In this document: one piece after another, positions 1 through 12,472 of the stretch | How positions within the stretch are numbered: the first letter of the stretch is position 1 | How the letters are laid out: the number at the start of each line of letters is the position of its first letter | The notes under the pieces: model-generated | The model's database searches: none | Seen by the model: the letters and a program-made list of their open reading frames with translations, nothing else | Told to the model about the DNA's origin: nothing | Program-made: the position numbers and the translations under genes | From: Amphiduros pacificus | Taxonomy: Eukaryota > Annelida > Polychaeta > Phyllodocida > Hesionidae | Reading direction: 5' to 3' | DNA length: 64,000 nt | Assembly: GCA_949316495.1 (NCBI GenBank) | Contig: OX439004.1 | Coordinates: 39,500,561-39,564,560, forward strand

Positions 1-172
1 ACTAAGACAGTTTTTTTAAACTAATATCTAATTAATCAGAAATATTTATAATCATACCCACTGCAACTACAGTTGCACCCTACCAGTACTAACGATATGA
101 CCACTAAGGCTTGCCCTGCTGTGTATATTATTTTGTTGCAGGTATAATATATCTGTTTGTACATTGTTGCAG

Positions 173-3070
173 GTATAATATCTATGGGACTCTATCAATC
201 AATGCATGGCATAGTCCATGCCATACAAGAGCTTAACAAGAGGGATGACATTCTTCAGAACGTGACTCTGGGGTACGCGATTCTGGACGACTGTGCCCGG
301 CCTATACCGGGAGTTCCCCGCATGATGCAGCTCCTACCGGCCTATAACTCTCAGTGCCTGTCTGCAGGCCAGAGTTATGATGTAGCGGCTCTGATCGGCA
401 CCACTTCCAGTTATGGTTCTCTAATGCTGTCCACCATGTCCTCCTTCTACCAGATCCCATTGATGGGATCAACTGTGTCCACAGATAGCCTCAGCGATAA
501 GACCGATCATCCTTACTACACTAGGGTTGTCTTGCCTGATTCCTATCAAACTCAAGTCATGATAGAGTTTATTAAGTCTCTTGGCTGGAATTATATCACT
601 GTCATTCATATTGAAGCAGAGTTTGGCTACAATGGGATACGACATTTGGTAAGCTGGGCTCACCAAAGCGGTGTATGCGTTCATGACGTATTTCCAGTTA
701 CCAATGGTGATCCAAAAAAAATAACAAATGCATTGACTTCCATTGTAACAAGTGAAAAGACCAAAGTGGTCATAGTATTTGCCTATCCTAACAATATCAT
801 AGAGATAATAAATGAATACATTAGGCTTGGTTATAAAGAAAAGTTGATTTGGATTCTTCCTGAAACCTTCAACACAGAGCATTTGATAACAACTTCCCAG
901 TTGGAAGCAATTCATGGTTCCTTCATATTGAGATATGCAGCTTCTTATGATCCTGACTTTGAGGAATATTTCAGGAACTTGACTCCATGGAAGGATAATG
1001 CAGACCCATGGATGAACACAGCATGGTCATACTTCCACGGGTGCCAGTTTGGGAATGATTCCAGTGAGCCCAACTGCAATAACTTTACTAGTTTCTGTAA
1101 AGAGAACAGCACAGATTGTGTCAGCGAGTATGTGGACCGCCATCAAGATACAGTATATGCCTATGCTGATGCTATCGATAGATACATCAAAGAAGAATGC
1201 ATGCATGCCATAGGTAACCGAAAAGCACTGAGACAATGTGTGCAACCAGAAGTTTTGATAGAGTATGTTCGCAGTGTGGATATAGAGAGACCAAGCACGA
1301 GAATCAAGTTTGACGATAACGGTGATTCCCATAGGCCGTTCATTATCAAGCAGCTTCAGCTGGTAGAGGGCACTGCCGAAGCCAGCTTCCGGTTCGAGCA
1401 GGTGGCGCTGTGGGACCTCAGGATGGGAGCATCCCATGTGAACTTTGAGAAGCTGAAATGGCCAAAAGGTCTCCTGTATTCCTCTCTCTCCAACACCAGT
1501 CTTACTATCCCTCAGGCTGTTTGTAGCTTACCATGTTCAGTAGGTGAGTATCCTTTGCTATTCAAAGATTTTTGAGTTAAAATATTTTCCCACGTTTCAT
1601 CTTCATCTATATTGTTAAACATTTACTTGGCGTCTTGAAAGTTGAGTCGATTTTTTAATAGAAAAAGAAATAATCAAGATTGGCAGACATTTTTTTTATC
1701 AATCTGGATTATATTTGTTCCTTTACTATATATTAGGTGAAATCCCTATCCAGGAGGATTTATCATGCTGTTGGAGATGTCAAAAATGCAACGTGAACCA
1801 AATTACCTCTGAAGATGGCAGTACATGCATAACATGTCGAGAGAATTGGTGGCCAGACGACAATTCCACACAGTGCCTCCCTATAAAAGCATCCTATTTG
1901 AAGTGGTCAGACAAATATTGTGTTGTACTCCTCGTCGGAGCAGCCATTGGATTCATTTGTAGCTGCGCTGTCATTTTTCAAATTATTGTTCACAGAAACC
2001 GCAAGGTTGTCAAAGGCTCATCCAGAGAACTCATAACAGTTATTCTCATCGGCATAATCCTGGGTTATATGCTTATTCCAGTTATTTTATCCATGCCTAC
2101 ACTTTGGTCCTGCGTCATGGCAAGGTCTGGCCTGGCCCTTTCAGCCACTTTTATATTTGCACCACAGTTTATCAAGACTTACAGGGTATATGCAATATTC
2201 AGGGCATCCAGTAAATTTACCAAACCGAAAGGTGTTTCAACAGGAAAAGTCCTTCTTCAATGTTTACTGGCGATTCTTATACAGGTAACGATTTTCAGTA
2301 AAGGTTTATCATGTCTGAGACTGGTAAGACGAACGATTAAAATATCTTGATGATGGCTGAAGACCTCTTCATTCAGCATACGTCTCTATCATTTTTATTT
2401 ATTGATCTATTTATTTTATTTTTTTCAGATTGCCATCTTGACATTCATAAATGTGCATTACGAGGAAAAAGCTATGGTTCAGATGCCTATATCGACTGAG
2501 AAATATTCCATGTTAGTGTGTAGCATAGAACAAGAGGCTGTCATTGCTCCCTTCACCTATGTTATGCTGTTAACATTACTTTGCGCAGTATTTGGTTTTC
2601 TCACAAGAAAACTGCCAGATAATTTCAACGAGACTTGGTACATCTTCATAAACGTAGTAACGTCTATGTGTGTCGGTGCTGTTCTTGTGCCTACTTATTT
2701 CACAGTATTTTATGGATCTCAACAGCAATCGTTAATGGCTTTGAGTGTCTTCTTAAATGGAACGATAACACTCTGTTGCCTTTTCGGACCAAAAATATAT
2801 GCTTTACATTATGTGGCTGACGAGGACATTCAGACAAGTGACTTCAAGGGAGTAGCGGCAGCTGGTCGTAAAAGCTCTCCTAAATGTCCAAATTGTTCAG
2901 CAATCATCAAAACAATTCCTGAGGAAAGCAACATCGAGAAACCAGACAAAGAAACACAAATCAAAGAAAACAAAACAAGAACAAGTGTAGAAAATGATTC
3001 TTCAAATGATATCAAAATCAATCCAGACAATATCAAATTAGGGTTTGTAAATGATGGCTTTCAAGCTTAA
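173..3070 (+). CDS. Metabotropic glutamate receptor-like class C GPCR, last three coding exons (5' end outside window)
   Basis: Exons 173-1543, 1737-2284 and 2429-3070 (TAA) join with matching phases into 853 codons. The first encodes most of the Venus-flytrap domain: a GTTSSYGS motif, LSDKT, then GWNYITVIHIEAEFGYNG. The second opens with the cysteine-rich linker (SCCWRCQKC, then ENWWPDD) and enters the seven-helix domain (SRELITVILIGIILGY). The third carries the later helices, the mGluR-like signature TRKLPDNFNE and a hydrophilic tail of about 70 residues. Upstream exons with the signal peptide lie outside the window. Compared with mGluR1, the EGNYG motif reads EAEFG here, so a tyrosine that contacts glutamate in that family is phenylalanine, while the Asp of the following-strand PDS motif is kept. 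Agonist specificity is therefore uncertain. It is a plasma-membrane receptor by family. The subtype is not assigned. Confidence 0.9.
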
Positions 3071-3112
3071 ATTGGGCTTTCAAGCTTAAATTTGCACCAA
3101 ATTAACGTTTTA

Positions 3113-3140
3113 AATAAAGGTTCAATTGTTTTTAAATAAA
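3113..3140 (+). promoter_or_regulatory. Tandem polyadenylation signals of the mGluR-like gene
   Basis: AATAAA occurs at 3113-3118 and 3135-3140, inside a duplicated stretch of about 22 bp, some 45-70 nt after the stop codon. A short perfect hairpin (ACCCTTTTAAG, then CTTAAAAGGGT) follows at 3169-3192. Confidence 0.5.
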
Positions 3141-3192
3141 GGTTCAATTGAAATATTGGAATATGTTTACCCTTTTAAGTCTTAAAAGGGTA

Positions 3193-4049
3193 AAAAGGCA
3201 TACATTTGGAGTTCAAGAATTAAAATGTTTAAATGAGTCAAGAATGAACGCCAGAGGGTCACAAAAGTACACCACAAAATATGAAACATTCAAAAGTTAA
3301 CATTTTCGCAGACATGCATTACACTGAAATAGATTAAACACAATCGTCAAAAACAGACATCATTAGATATTATGTATATACTGTACACTTTGCATGATAC
3401 AATTGTGTAGATTGTGAAGAAAAGTTTACGATAAAAATGAAATAAGCAATTCACCACTAATTATTTCGAGGAGAATGATAGATGCTTTAATACATAAACA
3501 AAATTGTTTGTTTTTTTGTGAGTTTTTTAAATGTTTTGTTTTTTTAACATACCGTTAGATATTTAGACAAATGAGCAAAATAAGACACTAATAAACCTGT
3601 GATATAAATCATATTTGTGTCTACTGTTTTTTTTCTTATAAATGTTTTTTGTTCATTGCTAAATCTGAAGAAAAATTGAGTGATGAATAAAAACGTCAGG
3701 TTGTAATAGAATTTTACATGTGAATAATAATAACCAAGTTACTTCAAATTATGATTTGTAAGGTTATCATACGCAGTTGAATATAAGCCCCACATGATCG
3801 AATTCTGGACTATTTAAACTAGGTTATGATTCCATATTAAAGATCAGATGCACAATGTACATTATATCAAACCAACATCAAGAATGACGGCATAATAATT
3901 TGCTGAAAACAATGAAGATATGATATGATTCAGGTTTGTGACAGATTTGAAACTAAACGTATATGTTCCCCTGCCCACATTTATTTATCTACAAACGTGA
4001 AGACTATTTTAGAAACGTCCTTGCTAGGATTTATCATTTATTTATTTGG
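3193..4049. other. AT-rich intergenic DNA, nothing recognised
   Basis: No reading frame, RNA gene or clear repeat was found. Several T-rich and A-rich runs are present. Part may be extended 3'UTR of the receptor gene if the early poly(A) signals are bypassed. Confidence 0.5.
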
Positions 4050-4313
4050 CTAAAACATACTTGGAATCAGCTTAGAACCAGCTTGGAGTCGGCTTAGAGC
4101 CAGCTTGGAGTCGGCTTGGAGCCAGCTTGGAGTCGGCTTAGAGCCAGCTTGGAGTCGGCTTAGAGCCAGCTTGGAGTCGGCTTAGAGCCAGCTTGGAGTC
4201 GGCTTAGAGCCAGGTCGGAGTCGGCTTGGAGCCAGCTTGGAGTCGGCTTGGAGCTAGCTTGGAGTCGGCCTAGAGCCAGCGTGGAGTCAGCTTAGAGCTT
4301 GGGGTTAGCTTGG
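4050..4313. repeat. 22-bp minisatellite built from two related 11-mers
   Basis: About twelve units alternate GGAGTCGGCTT and AGAGCCAGCTT, so the 22-bp period is itself a diverged dimer. The last copies drift (GTGGAGTCAG, GGGGTTAG). The locally higher GC stands out in AT-rich surroundings. Confidence 0.9.
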
Positions 4314-5589
4314 AGTAATATATGATTACTCCAAGGAGCCAGTAATTTTAGGTAATACTCCTCACTCACATTCGCTGTTGACTTCAACGCAGGTCTCGAA
4401 AATGTATACTCTGCATTACATAGGTAGTATTCAATTACTACCTCCGAGTCTGCAGTCATTGCCCTGTTTTTGATCTCATTCGAAGTTTGAAAATCCCCGA
4501 GTCATAAATACTTGCCTTGCTCACAGAAATATCATCAAATCTGTATTGACCAACATCAATAGGTCATAAACTGTAACCAGGTGTCTGGCACATATACTGA
4601 CCAATCAATACAGCTGCCAATACAAAACAAATCTAATTAGTACCGGTATATTCTTTCACCAGAGTTGACAGCTAGATTTGTCTGAATACTGATAACTTGC
4701 GCTCGATTCTGTGCGCACATTTAAAGCTTTGGTGGCAGGGACTGAAATGATAGAGAAGTCCTGCTATGGAGAGTAGAAAATGTATCGAACCCCACTTATT
4801 ATGATTTTGGTAATTTGTTTAAAGAATTTTACAGCTCTAACAGAAAATATTTCGACCACTTGCATAACTTGCATTTGTACTTATAAATATCAGTAAAACC
4901 ATGAGCTGTCTGCAAACCAAATGATAATAATAGGTTTGATCTTAGCCATGTGTCTATGTCCATGTGTCTATGTCTATTTCTGTCAATCTGATATTTCAAA
5001 TCACATTAAACAAACACTTATGTACATCTTAAAATATTATCCATTCAATGCTAAGATAGCAAAGCATTTTTAAAAAGTGAATTTACCTTTTGCTTTTTTA
5101 AAATTATTTCTTTGAAAATTGTGTTCCAAGAGAAATCAGTAAAAATGAGAAATTGGGCAGTAGAACACCCTGTAATTAATGTCAATCTCTTGGGAAATTA
5201 CACATTTTGCACCCCCTGTTGTTTAATTACTCATAATTATTGCAGAGATCTTCAAGGCATTGTCACACCCCACTGAGCACAGGATAACAGTATTTTATGG
5301 GACACTATTGATTTCCATAATTTCCTCTATTGGATCACAGGCTTTTCTGATTTTTGTACAAGTGATCTCAGATTTGGCCAGTTGTACAGAAACTGAAAAA
5401 GCCGTTCAATTAGCATATTATCAGAGAGTTACTGAAGGATAATGATTTTTATCGTATTTTATTTATCAAAATCAAGCTCTTTGATGACGCACATTGCGTC
5501 TTTTTAATGAACCTATGCCTACCATTTATGGTCTTATTTGAGATAAGGAATGGCTCTCCAAATGTTCAATCTATAAGCTCTCTGCCATG
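4314..5589. other. Intergenic, no supported gene
   Basis: Mixed AT-rich sequence. A short motif at 4899-4925 (ATGAGCTGTCTGCAAACCAAA) recurs near 11769-11795, suggesting an old dispersed repeat. An open frame at 5242-5442 was considered and rejected. Confidence 0.4.
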
Positions 5590-5877
5590 AGGTGAGGCTA
5601 TGGGTTGTGGCTCTATGTGGTGATCCAAAGGTCGTGGGTTCGATCACCAGCCATGCCGAGATTGAATTCATGTTACAATTTCACACATGAGATGAGGCCC
5701 GTGCCAAAGGGTTAACCAGTTGTCCTTGTAAATCTGTCCCCGGGCGGGTTGTCATGTCAAGGACCTGCGACATGACAATTCAGTGAGGCAGTACTATATC
5801 TGCTACAAGTAGGTCTCATCATGAAATGACTGAAATAATGTTGAAATTGATGTAAAAACCCCAAACAAACAAAACCA
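5590..5877 (+). mobile_element. tRNA-derived SINE, near full length
   Basis: The 5' part has RNA polymerase III-type boxes: A-box-like TGGCTCTATGTGG at 5608-5620 and B box GGTTCGATC at 5637-5645. The 3' part carries a conserved body with the hairpin GTCATGTC, 10 nt, GACATGAC, then GAGGCAGTACTATATCTGCT and a 3' end rich in AAAC units. Related bodies occur at 8393-8530 and 9172-9245 (minus) and at 22836-22912 and 27600-27850 (plus). The exact family name cannot be set without a repeat library. Confidence 0.75.
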
Positions 5878-6739
5878 TGAGGTGAAAATGGTGCCATTTC
5901 ACATAACATATTGAGCGAAATCGCCTGAATTGATGACACTAATTTTCTTGTGACCAATTAAGTCATAAACATGATAACTTTTAGATCAATTATGAACAAT
6001 CCAAATATCAGAATTTCTCGGGACGATGAATAAATTTATATTTGAAAAAATAAAACAGCAACAAAATCGATGTTGTTCAATATCATCGGCGCTATCAAAA
6101 TAGTCACCTTTTACTCCCCACTCCTAAACATACTGATTGGGGTTGGCCGCTTTATCTTTCCAGATCACATAGATCCTATCTCCCATATACTATGAGGTAT
6201 AATCATGATAAACGCAGGCTTTGTCTCTATTTTATCATTTTATGCCACTCCTCAAAACCCAGATGGAAAAATTCTCAGATATAGAATTGTCTTTATAAAG
6301 TGTTTGACCACTTTGCACTTTATTTCGGTTTGGATATTTGAGAATGTTGCTTGTCATTTTATCAGGTCTTCTTGCTGGGGCTTTAGCCCAAGGTTTGTTA
6401 TATTTTTATTACGTGAATAATTTGTGCATTAATGGGATTATAATAATAGTTTAAATATTCACATGTAAAACTCAAAATGAAAAAAAAAATTGAAAGCCAA
6501 TTCAATGACCTCCATATGTTCATCGATCGTTGTATCTTGGCTCCGGTCAAAAAAACAACAAAAAACAAGGGCAATGCAACTTTCCAAGATTCACAAAAAG
6601 GCATGATGAACCACCCTCTTGAAGTAACGTTATATTGCAGACTTTAAACCTTTAAATTTTTTAAAAAAAGGCTATAATATCATAACAAATATTCACAGGG
6701 AGCATCCGTATGCCTTCTGGATTGTAGCTTAATGCTTTT
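5878..6739. other. Intergenic, no supported gene
   Basis: Short open frames at 6205-6420 (+) and 6398-6604 (-) have no recognisable motif or splice support and look like chance. Nothing else was recognised. Confidence 0.4.
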
Positions 6740-7115
6740 TTTAGCTCAGCTGAATTCTTTGAAGTCGCAGAGCTTTAGTAGTGGGGAAAATGTTTGTTCG
6801 TCTGTCTGTCAACATTTCTTTAAAAATCTTCTCCAAAACTACAGGTAAAATATGTTTCAAATTTTACACAGAGGTAGATATGGTGGTTAAATCAGATTCC
6901 TTCAAATCTTAGTGTTATTACCATTGACCTTGGTGCAAATTTTGTATGGAACATATCTCAGCAATCACTAAAGGAGGAAATCAATATTGGTATACAGATA
7001 TGTCTTGGGTCATAGCTGTGCCTCATCATACTTTTCTAGTCATGTGACCTTTGACCTTGACACAGTGACCTTGAATTCAAAATCTGTGTGCCTGCAATAT
7101 CTAACAACTATTAAA
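6740..7115 (+). repeat. Degenerate dispersed repeat with TGACCTTG motifs
   Basis: The stretch holds several ACCTTG-type motifs (TTGACCTTGG, TTTGACCTTGACAC, GTGACCTTGAATTC) spaced as in repeats common in mollusc genomes. It resembles the units of the 20.0-21.9 kb array in motif content but is not a clear copy. Identity is inferred from style only. Confidence 0.4.
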
Positions 7116-7127
7116 GATGAATAAACA

Positions 7128-7440
7128 TAGGTCAATGGCCTTAAAGCTATTCTGATCCTTGCTTTTATTTGTAATTTTTATGAACATTTCTGGAAAATTC
7201 TTCACAAAATATAAATCCTTTTCAAGAGCATACTTGAGCAGATTATAATTTTGACCAATCAGAATGCATGTTACATATCAAATTTGGTCCCAACTCTCAA
7301 TTCTCATTATTCTCTTTATGTTATTCAAAATGGAAGCCTCCTTGACAACTTAGTGATAACTATTAGAATGTTTTAAATCATAACATAATGGAAAAAAGAT
7401 CTGAGCCTAATGGAATATAGATAGGAATTGGCCCACGGAA
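7128..7440 (+). repeat. Dispersed repeat family A, copy 1
   Basis: The segment aligns over about 300 bp with 43060-43385 and partly with 44895-45080. Shared anchors include AGCTATTCTGATC versus AGCTATACTGATC, CCAATCAGAATGCATGTTAC versus ACAATCAAAATGCAGGTTAC, and a shared end CCGAGCCTAATGGA-like. No coding capacity or terminal repeats were seen, so the class is unknown. Confidence 0.7.
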
Positions 7441-7852
7441 AATACAATATCTTGCTTTCAATCCAGGGGATTATGTTTTAATTGAAAGAAAGTGTTTGTT
7501 GTCTATTATAAGACAGGTTGATTTTGAAAGAACCTTTCAGATTTTATTTGGGCAGATAGACGGCTATAACTGGAACTCAATGTCCTACTCTTTTTCTTAG
7601 AACAGCTGGGGATTTCTCTTTTGTATTTTGTACAGCTTTTTGATAACCATTCAAGGTTTATGCTTGCAGTGAGGTCCAACCAGTAGCAAATATTCGCCTT
7701 TCACGACCAAGGAACAATTACAGCATATTTTTAGCATTAAACTGTTACTCCTATTCTATTACTCCAGTGTCTCATTGCAATAAATACAGGCAAATGTTGA
7801 AAGGTATATTCTGAAAAGTTGACACCATACCTCATATTGTCTATCTTTGAAG

Positions 7853-10687
7853 CACCATGCGGCCAGAAGCCTGCCCAGAACCCTTGGAGGATCGTGGGAG
7901 GCCGTGACGCCGAGGCCGGGTCGTGGCCGTGGCAGCTGTCCCTGCAGTACCAGAGGACGGACGGTACGTGGGGTCACACCTGCGGCGCCGTGCTCATAGA
8001 TCCCAACTGGGCCCTGACGGCTGCTCACTGTACCAACGGGTGAGTAGCTCACAGTGGTTAATGAGCCATATATATCAAACAAACATCGACATAGATGTTC
8101 AGCTTTTAAATACAGGGGAAGTTGCTCTTCATTAATTAATTGATAAATAAAAAAAAATAATAACAACAAAAACATAGAATAATAAAAGGTGTGTGTGGAA
8201 AAAGTATTTTCATTTCATGTTAAAATACGATTTTAGGCGTTCTATTCCTGAGAATTTCCGTCTGGCGCTAGGAGAACATAAGCATTCTGTGGCTGATGGA
8301 ACTGAGCAGTTCGTGGCCATTGAGACAATAATAGAGGTAAGTACGCGATCCAATCGTAATATATCACTGGGCATGTTGGCAAGTTGATAATGTAGGTTTG
8401 TTAGTTTTTTTTGGGATTTAACATTATTTCAGTTATTTCATGACGAGACCTACTTGTAACAGAAATAGTGCTGCCTTACCGAATTATCATGTCGCAGGCC
8501 CTTGTCATGACAACCCACACTGTCAAAGATTTTTTAGGAACAATAGGTTTCCCTTCTAGTTACTCTGCATTGAGGGGGATCGAACTCATGACTTTGATAG
8601 TAACCAATGTGGCTTCATAATATGTCTATGCAGATCAAGTCATAAAGCTATGAGAAAAACTCATTATCCTACCGAATCATCATATACACACATATATGGT
8701 CACATTTTTATTTTCATTGTATGCTGCTTTGCCCGTGGTCATGAACAAAAAATATAATACTATTGATTTATTTCATCAAAAGAAAATTCCCTGACAAGCG
8801 GTGGTATTAACAGATTGGAGGTTGTCAAGTTTATTTCTATCTTGACACAGATCTGACGCATATCTTAAAATCATATTTAATCATGTAAAAAAATTATTCT
8901 GCATGGTGAGGTCAAATACTACCTCTGCCACAAAACGCTATTTTTGGCGGAAAGTGTTTCTGCACATATTAACATGCAATTACCATACAATTGTGCAATC
9001 GGTTGGCTATTCTATGTGCTCATACACAATGACACAACTGTATACGTGTACATGTCCATTTCAAATAAATGTTTAAAATTAATTTAGAATAGATCATTTA
9101 TGATTTGGACATTTGGAAGAGGGGGTATAATTAATACATCTTGTTGGAAAAGTATTTCATTGATACATCAGTTTGTTTGGGTTTTTATTTACATTACTTC
9201 AATATTATTTCAGTCACTTCATGGTGAGACCTGACATATCAGCTTTGCCCAAGATGAAAAATTCAAGATTTTGTAAGAGCGGAGTAAAAATTCAAGATTT
9301 TTCTTCCCCCTCCCTCAAAGCATAATGGTTCATCCCCTGCTGACTTTTTTGTTTGACTATTATGGTATACATATCACAAAAAAATCTCAACTCATTTGTT
9401 GTACTCACTTTCTTATGATAATGATAATAGGCTATGCTATAACATTTGATAAAATATAGAACTCTATGCCTATTGGTTGCTAAAGAAAGGTGGTATTGGG
9501 AGTAGTCTTAAAACTGTCGTTCAGTTGGCTTTTCTTGCAGAGCATGGTTTTAACCCAGGATCTGCCAAAGAGCGGAGTAAAAACTACTTTATAGGCATTT
9601 TCCAATTGATCAACATACTTAGTGTTTATAAGTTTTCTACGTCTTTTTAGGTGGGTAAGATTCAGTTATCTCATATTTTTGTCCACTGCAGCATGAACGT
9701 TTCGCCATGAACCCGCTATTGGGGTTCCCCAACGACATTGGACTGCTGCGTCTGGCTGAGCCGGCCAATCTGGAGAGCGATGCCATCGGCCTGGCCTGCG
9801 TGCCCACTCCCGACATGGGAGACTTTGCCGGACACCCCGACACCTGGATCTCTGGATGGGGTCTTACCGGATGTAAAAAAAAATATTCTTCACCAAAATG
9901 GTTTACTCTCAAAAAAAAAATTAAAAATCTTGAAATCCAGGAATATTTGATCATATTCACAGGTTTTGGCCATTTTAAATTTATAATTACCTGTTGCTGC
10001 TTATCAAATACTATTTGTTGTCCATTGTTACAGTTTTAGAGGACACAATCCCAGACACTCTACAAGAGGCCTACATTGAGGTGCCCACTAATGCTCAGTG
10101 CAGACAGAGTATACCACAACTGAGATCATTCCACATCTGTGCCGGCGATGGCAACCCTAATGCATGCAGTGTGAGTGGACCTTCATATATACCATAATAA
10201 GAAATATTAGGCCAGGAAAAATATGTCTTATTTCTCATAATTTTGATCTTCAAAAATTGGTGAGGAATGACTTTATAAAAGAAATCATGGCCATTGATCT
10301 AACTTGAATAGGGAAAAGAGACAATGAGAACAAGATATTTTTCTAGTCTTATGGCCCATGGGAATGTTTTTGCAGTGCAAACTGCATTGTAGATTTCCTT
10401 TAAATTGAACTAAAACCAGTTATCCATGCCTATTTTATTTCTAATTACTGGCAAAATATGTTTGCAATATTTTTTTATTATATGACTAATATTTAATGCT
10501 TTTAAACATATTTTAGGGAGACAGTGGTGGACCCATGAACACCAATGTTGATGGTTCGTGGTATGTGACAGGTCTTACTTCATTTGGGAATATTTTCTGT
10601 GCCCTGACCCCTGCAGTGTACACTCGTGTTACCTCATTCTATGAATGGATCAACACAAATATGGCCAACTACGATGCCTCCAACTGA
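7853..10687 (+). CDS. Secreted chymotrypsin/elastase-type serine protease (S1), first exon not found
   Basis: Five exons join in phase: 7853-8039, 8237-8336, 9692-9872, 10034-10170, 10517-10687 (TGA). They encode [15 protein letters not shown] (activation cleavage before IVGG), LTAAHC (catalytic His), NDIGLLRL (catalytic Asp), ISGWG and GDSGGP (catalytic Ser), ending with [12 protein letters not shown]. By alignment with chymotrypsin numbering residue 189 is Asn, 216 Gly and 226 Ala, so it is not trypsin-like. A digestive or secreted elastase/chymotrypsin role is inferred. No in-frame ATG or signal peptide precedes the first visible exon, so at least one small upstream exon is missing. Its acceptor (CTTTGAAG) is weak, making the 5' border uncertain. 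Codons are strikingly GC-rich in the first and third exons compared with the introns. Confidence 0.88.
8393..8530 (-). mobile_element. SINE body copy, inverted, in protease intron 2
   Basis: Read on the minus strand it matches the 5590-5877 SINE body: the GACATGA-type hairpin, GAGGCAG, the ACAAGTAGGTCTC motif and the final AATGTTAAATCCC-like end. The tRNA-like head is lost or unrecognisable. Confidence 0.65.
9172..9245 (-). mobile_element. SINE 3' fragment, inverted, in protease intron 2
   Basis: Only the last 70 bp or so of the same SINE is present (AGGTCTCACC, AAGTGACTGAAATAAT, then TAAAAACCCAAACAAAC on the minus strand). Confidence 0.6.
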
Positions 10688-10720
10688 TGTCCCCATATAA
10701 TATGATCTAACACATTGCTA

Positions 10721-10726
10721 AATAAA
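10721..10726 (+). promoter_or_regulatory. Polyadenylation signal of the protease gene
   Basis: AATAAA lies 33 nt after the TGA stop, a compact 3'UTR as is usual for abundant digestive protease mRNAs. Confidence 0.7.
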
Positions 10727-12472
10727 GTGATATAATGAACCAAAATCGTTTTCAACATTTTAAGTGGTTTTTTTCAATTTGCTGAAATGCATTAGAATAA
10801 TTTAATAGCAAATTGATCTCAGTGTTGATTTTGTATATTTTCAATCATATATACTTCACACGTGTGGTATAAATGTAAAGAAAAATATACAGATAGCTTT
10901 AATTGATAAAAACTGCATAAAACAGTGCCGTCAATTCCATATTGACCATTTTGAACTAAATAAATTATGGTTTACACTTAAAAACAAAAAAATACCAAAA
11001 AAATGCCGAATAAACTTTGTAATGTTATTCAAAAATATTCTTTATTTTCCTATATATAACAATATAATTCTGACGCATTATCTGTTTTATGACAAAATAT
11101 TGTCCTCCTGAGGAGTGCCTCATTTATAAAATCTTTATGTACAAATTTTGAACCTTAAATATGGATTGCGCTGATTTCTCCCCTTTATTAATCCATCAGT
11201 ACATCATGAATAGCAATATGCTAATTAGAAGCTGGATCTGGACATAAGACACCAGCAAATATGTTCACTTGTAATATTGGATTCAAACAACCCATGGAGC
11301 AAAGCTGGCGGCTATTTAGGCTGAACATTATTGTTTGTGATTCATATTAAGCGGATCTTTATAAATCAACTGGAAATGGAAAGAAAACAATCTTTTGCAT
11401 CTTGCATCACATGAACATTTTTACATTTTGATATTCGGAATGAAGGGAAGATTCATAAATAAGAAGTTTGCTGACGTAAAACTAGTAACCAGATGGTGAC
11501 GGTCTATGCACCAATTCTTTGGTGGATAGACATTGATGACTTATGGGTCTTTCTTTCAATTTACATCTAAAAATATGCATGTCTTAATCTTTCAAAATAA
11601 CATTTTTCAGATTTCTTTATCCACATTGAAAATATTGTTGGTACTAGATTTAAAAGTGTGAATGTCGTTAAGGTTTCAAAGAAAAGGTTAATAAAGGGTA
11701 TAGAAGTTACACAATTCAAAAGGTTTCCCCGGCCGGCCTTCAACTCTTATATACAAAGGTTGGGCTATCTATGAGCTGTCTACAAATCAAATGATAACCA
11801 GTGGAAAGGTATAACACATACAGGTGACATGTGACTTGATCAATTCCGCCATGCCTGACATGGTCAAATTTGCGATTTTGCATACAATTGTCTCAGAATA
11901 ATACAGCAATCTAGTGGACTCTGATATCATAATCAGGGATATTAGCAAGTTCGGGTTCAGGATTGATGGGTTATCTGTTTTAACACATGCCATAAGTGAA
12001 GTTAAATGCATATTTCAGACCTGTAGTTCACAACCTCTATGCTAAGACACTTGGAAATGCATATATTCATAATTCATCTGTAATCATTTCAATACTACCC
12101 CCAATGGAAAAGATTACAAAATGGGTGAAGGAAAAGTTGGTTTTTAACGTTAATTATTTTCTTTTTTGTAAACTCACTGTGTTACCCGCCATTATAGGAC
12201 TTCTCTCTCATATTAGTACCTGTCGTCACTAGTGAAAAAGTGCTAAAAGGATTGGCCGCAAGTCAGGAGTATTAATGAAAATCAATATCAATAAAAAACA
12301 TGCCCTTCTCTGGACGAACCACAACAATTCTTAAACTATTTTATTTAAGTTGGTCTCATCCCAATCCGAAACACACATTAAAAAAACATGGTTGTGGTCT
12401 TGAATATAATATTTATTATTTATAAAAAGTTCTTACATAATTCATTTATATTTTTATATTATATTTGTATTG
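10727..12472. other. Intergenic, no supported gene
   Basis: AT-rich sequence with no convincing coding exon. The small frames at 11787-12011 (-) and 11996-12232 (+) lack motifs. TTTATT at 12412-12417 is an AATAAA on the minus strand and could serve the P450 gene if its 3'UTR crosses the minisatellite. Confidence 0.4.

Noticed and set aside
5242-5442. Plus frame LSHPTEHRITVFYGTLLISI and onward
   Set aside because: Hydrophobic, but no family motif, no in-frame ATG and only a chance-looking acceptor upstream.
5637-5645. tRNA gene suggested by a B box
   Set aside because: The flanking sequence continues into a repeated SINE body found at other sites, so it is a SINE head and not a tRNA gene.
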